In this document: in pieces, positions 18,910 through 26,820 of the stretch
Numbering within the stretch: position 1 is the first letter of the stretch
How the letters are laid out: each line of letters begins with the position of its first letter
Origin: Spirogloea muscicola
Lineage: Eukaryota > Streptophyta > Zygnematophyceae > Spirogloeales > Spirogloeaceae
Assembly (NCBI GenBank): GCA_009602725.1
Contig: WELB01000054.1
Span: 152,434-179,253, forward strand
DNA: 26,820 nt
Reading direction: 5' to 3'
Notes under the pieces: generated by a model
The model's input: only the letters and a program-made list of their open reading frames with translations
What the model was told of the DNA's origin: nothing
The model's database searches: none
Made by a program: the position numbers and the translations under genes

Positions 18910-19109
18910 AAGTGCTCGCCCAGTGAGGATAGGGGCTGGAAAAGCCAGCCAAAAAAGGAATGAACAAAGTACGAGAAAGGGGCCAGGGGAAGAGAAAGCC
19001 TTCTTCCGGCCCCTTTGTAGCTGCTAATCGCTTGCAGGCCCCTCCCAACCTTTGTCAATTCTTTTTGGGCTGGCTTTTCGCAGCCCTTGCCCCCATTGGG
19101 AGTGCCACT
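18910..19109. mobile_element. Foldback MITE-like element, copy B (complete, about 200 bp)
   Basis: The termini are inverted: AAGTGCTCGCCCAGTGAGG on the left, and AAGTGGCACTCCCAATGGGG on the right read in reverse complement. Each arm (about 75 bp) continues with a small hairpin (GGCTGGAAAAGCCAGCC on the left; GGCTGCGAAAAGCCAGCC on the right), an A-run, GAAT(G/T)(A/G)ACAAAG and a GGGGCC block. The two arms have diverged from each other, yet the right arm is nearly identical to the left arm of copy A (6272-6347). The inverted symmetry extends weakly into GA-rich flanks. The element ends 185 bp before the CYP97A ATG. It has no coding capacity. Confidence 0.7.
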
Positions 19110-19294
19110 TCTCTCTTCTTCCGCGCCGTCTCGCAGGGCCGCGCCACACGGCAACTGACGTCTGACCTCCAACGGCCCCGGTAGCGAGCCTTATCCTCCG
19201 TTAGAGCCGAAACCGACAACATATCCACCGCTGATCTGCAGGGTCGCCGGCGGGTGCCCCAGCGCGCGGGCCAGTGACGAGCTCCGCTGCGGCC

Positions 19295-22200
19295 ATGGCG
19301 GCGGCCACGGCGGCGGCCGCCGCGGCCGTGGCNTCGGGACGGCCGCGCGAGCCGCGAGAGTGCCGGCGAGGCGGCGCCGCCGGCTCGCCGTGCGGTAAGT
19401 CCAAGCAGTGAGAGCTGCTGGTGCCGTGGCCCCCTTGTCCGGCCGCCCGCGGGCTTGACGGCCGTCGACTCAGCGCACGGCAGTCGAATGCCTGAGTGCG
19501 CGCGATAGCATGGACGACCTTCCGCTGGCGCAGGCTGACCGTGTCCAGTCGCCCCTTGTCTCAGCGTGCGGGCCTGCTGGTCGACTGTCTGTTCGAGTCT
19601 GCAGCTCGCTTGGGACCAGGGGCGTCTGACGAGCTGCCAACTTATGATTTGAGAAACTGCAGCTTGCCACGCAAGTGCTGCAGAAGCACCAGAAGTGTCT
19701 CCTAGAAATCCTTGCAATCTTGTCAAGCTTCAGAGAGCTCGCTAGACATGCAGGAGCTATGTCCTTAGTCAGCTTGCAGGCTAGAGAAGCACCATGTCCG
19801 CACCTGCTGCTGGTCGAGGATTGACGGCTCCAGCACATGTCTCCTCGCGCCGGCAGCGCACAGGCTTCATCAAGGCCTCCGCCAACTCCCGTCAACAAGA
19901 GATCATTTCTCGACAATGCAAGCAACGCTTTGACGAACCTGCTAAGCAGCGGCAGCATGGGGTCCATGCCCGTTGCTGAGGGGGCAGTCTCGGACCTCTT
20001 CGGGCGCCCTCTCTTTTTTGCCCTGTACGACTGGTTCAGAGAGGTGAATGACACCCACCTGCTTAATACTGTGCTGTGCTAGAGCCCCATGCTGGCAGAG
20101 TGTATTAAGCTGCCTCCTTTTGTTACTGAGAGCTTGCCAACCGTCTTCCCTAATTTCCTTAAAATCTGCACTGCAGCACGGCCCTGTCTACAAGCTAGCA
20201 TTTGGCCCCAAGGCCTTTGTGGTCGTGTCAGACCCGATGGTGGCCAAGCACATCCTTAGAGAGAATGCCTTCGCCTATGATAAGGTAAGGTTGCTACAAG
20301 ATTTTTGTCCTTATTGATGTAACAGGAGAGAATACTGTTTGTAATAGACGCGCATTGCTCCCAGCAGAGATTGCCTGATGTAAATTTGCACCTCTCTTGG
20401 CACAGGGGGTCCTGGCAGACATCCTTGAGCCTATCATGGGCAAAGGGCTCATACCAGCCGACTTGGAGACATGGAAGGTGCGGAGGCGAGCGATTGCACC
20501 TGGCTTTCACTCGGCTTACTTGGAGGCCATGGTTAACACGTTCGGGGAGTGTGCTGAACGGACAATTAACAAGTTGGACGCGGTGCTTGAAGGTGGGGAG
20601 GCACTGATAGAAATGGAGGCAGAGTATTCTAATCTGGCTCTTGATATCATCGGCATCAGCATCTTCAACTACGACTTTGGTTCTGTCACTACAGAATCCC
20701 CAGTCATCCAGGTTTGTTGTCAGAGCTCTTGTCTTCCTATCTTGGTCAAGGCATCTGGCATGCTGTCATGAGATCTTTACATATGACTCCCAAGTTTTGG
20801 TCATGTCAAAGGTTTACAAGAGTTTGTCATGTGGCAGGGGCAGCACAGAGCCAAGCAGGATGCCATGTCAGCTAAAAAATGTCGAGTGGCGACTGTGTAG
20901 TCATGCATCTAAGTAGGATGCTGTGGTTTGTTGCTATACCTCATAGTGGAGCCACACAAAGCCCCTCTCTTTCTAACAGGCAGTGTATGGAACCTTGTAT
21001 GAAGCTGAGCACCGGTCCACTTTCTACATCCCATATTGGAAATGTCCTCTGTCTAGATACCTCGTGCCGAGGCAAATAAAGTTCCAGGCCGACCTCAAGG
21101 TCATCAATGACTGCTTAGACGGCTTGATTACAAGAGCGAAGGACACCCGTCAGGTGACATTAGGAAGACTACCCACTTGTAGCCTGCCTTGCATTTGATG
21201 TGATCTGATGGGGCAAATCTCAGAGCAACACAGGAAGATCATCAACAAGCACTTTACGTGTTTTTATATTTGTAAACAGGAGGAAGATCTGGAGGCCTTG
21301 CAGCAGCGTGACTACTCAAATGTCAAGGTGAACAATAGGACCAGTTGGAAGTAGCAAAGTGGGACTGGAAGAACTAAGTACTGCAGAGAGCTGCAATGGA
21401 AGTCCTGCCATGATCCAATGGGCACCGGAGAGAAGACATACTAGTTGTAGATCACACTAGCTAGTAACATTGTTCAATGGTGTGCTTTTGACGGTCAGGT
21501 AGTTTGAAAGACTGCTGTTTAATCGTGCTGCTAAGTGACAGGATGGCTTGCTTCTGAAATTGATGGGGTCCTCCAGTGCAGGATGCAAGTCTGCTTCGAT
21601 TCCTTGTTGATATGCGAGGCGAAGATGCTAGCAATAAGCAGGTAGGTATGCTCGTTCTTCAAGATGGGTTCACCGATACAATGCCACTGCCAATATCATA
21701 AGAAGGAGCTGCAGTTAAGTGATACTTACGGCAGGATGTGATGAGATTATTCTCAAACACTTGAGCTCAACAACAAGTTTTGTACTTACTGTTACCTCTG
21801 GCTTGTCTAGAATAATGGAGCTGCTGTTGTTTGCATACTCCATGTGACAGCTACGGGATGACTTGATGACAATGCTTATTGCCGGGCACGAGACAACTGC
21901 CGCAGTGCTTACATGGGCCACCTTCTACTTGGCACAAGTAAGCTAGCAGTAGTCCCTACCATGGAAGTTTGCTGAGTGTGATTGCCATGCCGCTGCTTGC
22001 GTGAGTCAACGAGGCCTGTCATTCTACAAACCACAAGTAGTCTTTAATCATGTCATCTATCCTCCTGTGATACAAGGAGGAGCTACAGGAAGAAAGCCTT
22101 ATGCACACTCATGATTGCTTTGCCAGAATCCTGCTGTGGTGGCAAAAGCAACTGAAGAAATTGATCGTGTCATTGGTGACCGAAGGCCTACCTTGGCTGA

Positions 22201-23644
22201 CATCAAGAACTTACAGTGAGCAATGATTTCTTGAAGTGCACACATGCAACTTGATCAGGCCACTTGAGTTGAAACTTGCAACCAGCATTTCAAGGACTAC
22301 TGAAGTCGATGATCCTTGAGGGAAGCATGACAACCTTGTCAGTCGTAATTTGCAGATATGTGAGGCTCATTGTGGCCGAGGCACTCCGGCTTTATCCTCA
22401 GCCTCCGCTTCTAATACGAAGATCACTTCAAGCTGACAGACTACCAGGTTACCCATAATCAATGCCCTTGGCTTAAATAAAAATTCAGATTCAATAAGAC
22501 ATTGATAAAAAAACCTGAATACCTGGGCCATTTCTACAATCTGCTGAAGTCCATCAAGAGAATTGCAACTCTGGATTGTTTTTATCAATGTCATGTCCAC
22601 AAACTCTGTTCCATCGTGCCTGTCTGCTTGTGACCTGTTCTAATTGGAACATTGCGTCCGTAGCTTAGCTTAAATGTCTCGTGAGACTGCAGGTGGTCAC
22701 CTTGGAGATCCAGAAGGATACTCTATTCCGAAGGGCACTGACCTCTTCATTTCGGTAAGCAAACACCCTGACCTCAATCATTTCTCTTCGTCAGCCTGAG
22801 GCTCAACTAGGCATGGCTCTCAGATCCCTCCTGTAATTTCATCAAGGTGGCAAATAGCATTTGGGAGCTCACTCTCTTTTTTCTTCTTGATGAGATTTTG
22901 ACCTTGAACCGTCTGCCTGGATTGGGCGGCAGGTATATAACCTACATCACTCACCGTACTTTTGGGAGGAACCAGATCGCTTTGACCCAGGTAGGTTCCT
23001 AGTGGACAAGTCCCCTGGCGATGTCCTGGGCTGGGAGGGGTACAACGCATCCAGGACTCCAAGTGCTCTGTACCCCAATGAAGTACGTAACCCCTGCTTG
23101 ACAACTCAAAGCACTCCTAGCAGTACTGATTTCACTGACGGACATGGGCTGTAGCGACTTTAAGGGCCGAGACTCTGCTATTCATCCTTGAAAGTGCTGA
23201 CTGAGGCCCTGTCGTCCTGGAATGACTCTGTCACCGCAATGTTCTCATTTCACAAGGCAATTTTATAGCCAAAAACTCCATAGCTTTGTAGTCAGGAGTT
23301 CCTGCATTAGTCATCTTTGCCATGCTCCTGCACTACTCAACAGGATTCGATTGACCTGAAGCTGTGGTCTGCAGACAAGCTCCGACTTTGCATTCCTCCC
23401 ATTTGGAGGAGGGCCAAGGAAATGTGTTGGGGACCAATTTGCGCTGGTGGAGTCCACAGTTGCTTTAGCCATGCTACTGAGGCGCTACGAGATCAGCTTG
23501 CGAGGCCAGCCCGAGGACGTTCAGCTTGTCACTGGTGCCACTATACATACCAAGGACGGCTTGTGGTGCAGGCTCCGGCAGCGCAGACTTGGGGCAAGCC
23601 ATGGTGCAGAGACTGAGAAGAATCTCCTCACTCACTCTGTGTAG
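19295..23644 (+). CDS. CYP97A: CYP97A-type cytochrome P450, carotenoid beta-ring hydroxylase
   Basis: CYP97A enzymes hydroxylate carotenoid beta-rings in plastids during lutein/xanthophyll synthesis. Exons: 19295-19394 (GC-rich transit exon with N at 19333), exon 2 from about 19834 or 19864 to 20043, 20177-20284, 20406-20711, 20980-21153, 21280-21327, 21582-21641, 21851-21937, 22127-22215, 22356-22447, 22693-22754, 22933-23082, 23375-23644 (TAG). Hallmarks: [53 protein letters not shown] (typical of CYP97A), [18 protein letters not shown] (I-helix AGxET), [10 protein letters not shown] (ExxR), FDPGRF, and [11 protein letters not shown] (heme Cys). All catalytic motifs are intact, and all junctions from exon 2 on use GT-AG and hold phase. 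The exon 1 to exon 2 junction does not keep phase as written, probably because the N hides bases, so the N-terminus is uncertain. Confidence 0.96.
19333..19333. other. Assembly N in the first exon of CYP97A
   Basis: It falls in a GCG/GCC-rich transit-peptide exon. The frame from ATG 19295 leaves one base at the donor (GTAAGT at 19395). No acceptor found near exon 2 supplies the two bases needed, whereas another frame after the N would join in phase 0. That points to missing bases. Confidence 0.55.
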
Positions 23645-23991
23645 CAGCAGTCATTATGTTCACTTACTGAGTTCGCTGGCCGCAGCAGTTATTTTAGCAG
23701 CTTCAGTTAAGCTTATCAGAATTGAGCCACGACTTGCTACTTGCATTAATGGTCTGGCAATGCAGGAATGGCAGCGGTTTCCATAGGGGCTCAAAATAGC
23801 TGCCATCACAAGTCCATAATGTGGTTTGCTGGTACTGGCAAATGACACGATCCGATTGGCTTGCGCCGCTGGATCACACCCACTTAATCTGGCAACCTAG
23901 TTAATAGCTATTGTTATCTCCTTCTATCGACAATCTGATGACTGGCAAATCTGGCTGAGCTTAAAGCTATGCGCCTAGTCCGCATGAATGG
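23645..23991. other. Tail-to-tail intergenic region CYP97A/DiT1
   Basis: 347 bp between two converging stop codons, presumably both 3' UTRs. No other gene seen. Confidence 0.6.
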
Positions 23992-26820
23992 TTACCAGAG
24001 GCCGAGGACCTTCCACCATGCACCACCAATGCCGAGCCAGACCACAATGTTGACGACGCTACAGATGAATCCAAACTTCCACCAATCAGCAAGGGGCACA
24101 TAACCAGCGCCGTAGAAGACGGGGGCGGAGCCAATGCCGTAGTGTGTCAAACCACCCATGAGGTTGGAGAAGAAGGAGAGGACGAGCGCGCCAAAGAGCG
24201 GTGGCGTGCCAAGTGCAGTGGCCACTGACAGGAAGGCAGCAAACATGGCGCCGATGTGTGCGGCGCCCGAGGCGAAGAAGTAGTGCGAGTAGAAGTAGAG
24301 CAGGACTAGAAGGCCAAACGCCGGCTGCCAGGCGAGGCCGAGCCCGCCCACCACCTGCACAGGCCCCAGCACATAACACATTCTCTAGATGTTTGCTGAA
24401 TTTGAAACTGTTGCTGTTGCCCCACTCAATAGATTAGCTTATAGGATCTCTCAGCATCCACCTGATCTGCCAGTGCTACCATACAACATCGCAACAAACA
24501 TGAACTGACGGAGGCAAAGCTTGCTGGCTGTGCGCACCTTTACGACTGACTGGCTGAACCAGGCGATGAGGCCGTACTTGTTGAGGTACGAGGCCATGGC
24601 AATGAGTGCGGCAAACCACGTGAGCGTGTCCCAGGCAACCGACTCGCCGAGGCACTCCTTCCATGTCACCACGCCGGTGATCAGCAGCACTGAGAGGCCC
24701 AGGATGGCCGCCGTCACTGCGTCCACCTTAATGACGCTGCCAAAGATCCAAAGGCCCACCTGACCGCCACAACAGACCAGCGCGTTCAACGTGTTCTCAG
24801 ATAAAGAGCGAGTAGAAACACATGAACAACAACAGCTCTACTCTGAACCCACAGGCACCGCAAGTCATGACTGTCAGCGCTGCACATGATAGCGCATGCA
24901 CGTCCTGCCAAGCTGGTTGTCATCTGGATAGCGCCCATGCTCCTCTCCAACCCAAGAGGGCCTTAGTGCTCGGCCCAGAATTCATGTCATGTGAAGCGCA
25001 CCGTGACGAGAAGAGTGCCGGCCATGATCTTCTCATTTTGGGTCATGGGGCCCATCTTGTCCAGATTCTCACGCGCGAGCACGGGTGCATCTGGGCTGCT
25101 CTTGATCTCCGGGGGGTAGATGGCGTAGAGGAGAGCCGGAATGAGCACCAGGGAGATGAGACCTGGCACCAGAGCAGCTACGGCCCAATCCGTCCAGCCA
25201 ATAGTGATGCCTATGGCATTAGCCGCCAGGTTGACACTCAGTGGGTTGGCGGCCATGGCTGTCAAGAACATGGCTGAGGAGATGACAGACGTCTGAAAGG
25301 ACGTGAGCATGAGCCACGCGCCCAGCTTGCGCTCAGTGCCATCCCCGGCCTTGCTGCCGCATGCGATGCACAGGGCCTGCAAAGATGGACCAGGCAGTCA
25401 GAAAAACTCAGAGCTCAGGCTGGTCCTTGTAGGATGCACACGGAGGTGAGCTTGCCCATCCGATCGAAGCTTGTGCTGGCCAGGCAATCTACGTGCATGG
25501 GTAAGGCGTGCAACAAGCTCACTTTGTGAGATGGGCTCTACTGTGAGGTCTCTAAGACGTGTATGAGAGTACCTTCACAAGCGGCAGGAAGATGCCGCCA
25601 GCCCGGGCGGAGACGGACGGAATGGCCGGCGCAAGCAGCGCCTCGCTGAATACCAGGCTATAGCCCAGGCCAAGGCTTGAGCCTCCGAAGAGTGACACAA
25701 ACTGCAGGAGAAGGCACAAGCACTATTTACGCTGAGGCAAGGCCTGGAGCAAACCCGCAAGCGAGGATGGCTAGAGGCATGGAGGGCAGTCTGCTGTACA
25801 CTACCGTTGACGGCCATAACTACTATGTTTGATAACTGTTCCTTGTTATGACAACTATCGGCCTGTGTTATGACTGACCATCAACCAATATCTGGCACTG
25901 TCACCAAGCAATCCGCTTTATAGGCGTGGCAGGAGCGCAGGTTGGGCGTCAGAGGTCAGTCAAAGCAGCTGCCTTTGGGGCGCACCTGGTAGGCCACGCG
26001 GTTGCCGAGGCCGGTCTTGATGAAGCCCTTGGCGAAGAAGAAGGCGAGGGCGATAAGCCACGGGATGGGGTCGCCGAAGGCGCTGAACGCGGCGGCGAAG
26101 GTCAGCGTCCGCGTGAGCACCGTGGCGCCCAGGCCCATGATGGCCACGGCGCCGAGCGGCAGCGGGCCTGCACGCCGCGCCACTCGAGCAGGGCTGCTGT
26201 CAGCTCCGACCATCTTGGAGCAGCCGGCGGTCAGCCGTCGGCGGGCCTCAGGCAAAGACGCCAGAGCCTCCGGCGCTTGTCTGTCAATCACGTCGCCAAA
26301 GCCCTGAGAGTTGCAGGCTTTGGGCCTCGGCGGCCGGCGAGACAAAGACGCGAGTGGGTCTCGTCGTCAATGCCTCACAGGCAACGGAGGCACGCTGGCA
26401 GCCGCGATGGCCGCCATCCTGCGACGGGCTGCGCTATCTAGCACTAAGTCGACGCTCACAGCGCTCCCAGAGCCAGGACCGCAGCACCGGCGACGTGACA
26501 GTGGGAGAATGAGGAGGCGGAGACGCCAAGCCCGTGTACGACGTCGCCATAGCTGGCCTTCATGTGAGCACCGCCGTCTCGCCAGCGACCTAGCTCGACA
26601 GGAGCTGCGCAGACAGCGGCGGCGGCGGAGGCTCACCGGTGATGATGCCGACGATGGTGGCGAGGAAGATGGCGAGGAGCTGCCAGGCGTTGCGCGCCAC
26701 GCCCGCGGGCGGCGGGATGAGCCACAGCAGGACGCCCGTCGCCAGCGTCACCGCCAGCGGCTTCGGCGCCGCGCCCTCCCACTTGGCCGGCGGCTTCGCC
26801 GCTGCCGCCGCGCCCGACCC
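23992..26820 (-). CDS. DIT1: Plastid 2-oxoglutarate/malate translocator (DiT1/OMT1), 5' partial
   Basis: DiT1 sits in the chloroplast inner envelope and exchanges stromal malate for cytosolic 2-oxoglutarate, feeding carbon skeletons to ammonia assimilation. It belongs to the DASS/SLC13 superfamily. Minus-strand exons: 26820-26637 (continues past the window), 26167-25986, 25701-25573, 25376-25002, 24759-24538, 24354-23992 (TAA), about 484 residues visible. Conserved stretches in order: KPLAVTLATGVLLWLIPPPA, GPLPLGAVAIMGLGATVLT, FGDPIPWLIALAFFFAKGF, ARAGGIFLPLVK, CGSKAGDGTERKLGAWLMLT, TAMAANPLSVNLAANAIG, VTWKECLGESVAWDTLTWFA, YFYSHYFFASGAAHIGAMF, and GGLTHYGIGSAPVFYGAGYV. Every junction is GT-AG and in phase. 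Many hydrophobic segments fit the multi-helix fold. The transit peptide lies outside the window; a Lys/Pro/Ala-rich stretch at the window edge is its tail. A glutamate/malate DiT2 paralogue is possible but less likely by sequence. Confidence 0.95.
26168..26636 (-). other. GC-rich first visible intron of DiT1
   Basis: 469 bp between the donor GTGAGC (26636) and the acceptor GCAG (26168). GC-rich open frames on both strands here are not supported by any motif. Confidence 0.7.

Noticed and set aside
24822-25277. 151-codon + frame
   Set aside because: Antisense to the DiT1 exon 25002-25376.
1-26820. Bacterial features: operons, ribosome binding sites, CRISPR arrays; also rRNA and tRNA genes
   Set aside because: The window is intron-rich nuclear DNA; no evenly spaced repeat-spacer array and no tRNA or rRNA signature was seen.

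Overview
This window is nuclear DNA from a eukaryote, most likely a green alga (a chlorophyte; class not determinable by eye). Genes are split into many short exons with GT-AG and a few GC-AG introns. First exons are GC-rich and read like plastid transit peptides. The recognisable proteins are plant/green-algal plastid families (CYP97A, LTO1, DiT1, a DUF3067 protein, a plastid-type rhomboid). Bacterial-style ORF calling is misleading here: most long open frames are antisense or low-complexity shadows. Gene models below were built by joining exons by eye, using splice sites, phase and family conservation.

Layout. (1) 1-2927, +: 3' part of a rhomboid-like protein with an N-terminal coiled-coil extension. 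(2) 2928-7531: mostly no recognisable gene; a possible orphan minus-strand exon at 5230-5520, a CT microsatellite with an assembly N, and a foldback (MITE-like) repeat at 6272-6596. (3) 7532-10293, +: LTO1, a VKOR-thioredoxin fusion of the thylakoid lumen. (4) 11511-12243, -: DDA1, a subunit of the CUL4-DDB1 E3 ligase, with an in-frame TAG at a conserved Gln position. (5) 13132-13378, + (unknown exon), then 13484-14690, + (DUF3067 plastid protein). (6) 15059-16719, -: FAD-dependent aromatic-ring monooxygenase related to 2,6-dihydroxypyridine hydroxylase, with its Rossmann segment replaced by a 76-base poly-T block and an N. (7) 17155-19109: several arms of the same foldback repeat family, one complete 200-bp copy ending just upstream of the next gene. 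(8) 19295-23644, +: CYP97A carotenoid ring hydroxylase, at least 13 exons. (9) 23992-26820, -: plastid 2-oxoglutarate/malate translocator DiT1, 5' end outside the window.

Five of the seven gene families are plastid-targeted in plants (thiol oxidation for photosystem assembly, xanthophyll synthesis, C/N dicarboxylate exchange, DUF3067, rhomboid). They are separate transcription units on both strands, so this is not an operon. Two pairs are tail-to-tail (DUF3067/monooxygenase; CYP97A/DiT1). The most interesting points are the apparently catalytically altered rhomboid, the TAG inside an otherwise intact DDA1, the GC-AG introns, and the foldback element family, one copy of which sits in the putative promoter of CYP97A. 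I did not find a clearly novel multigene system.
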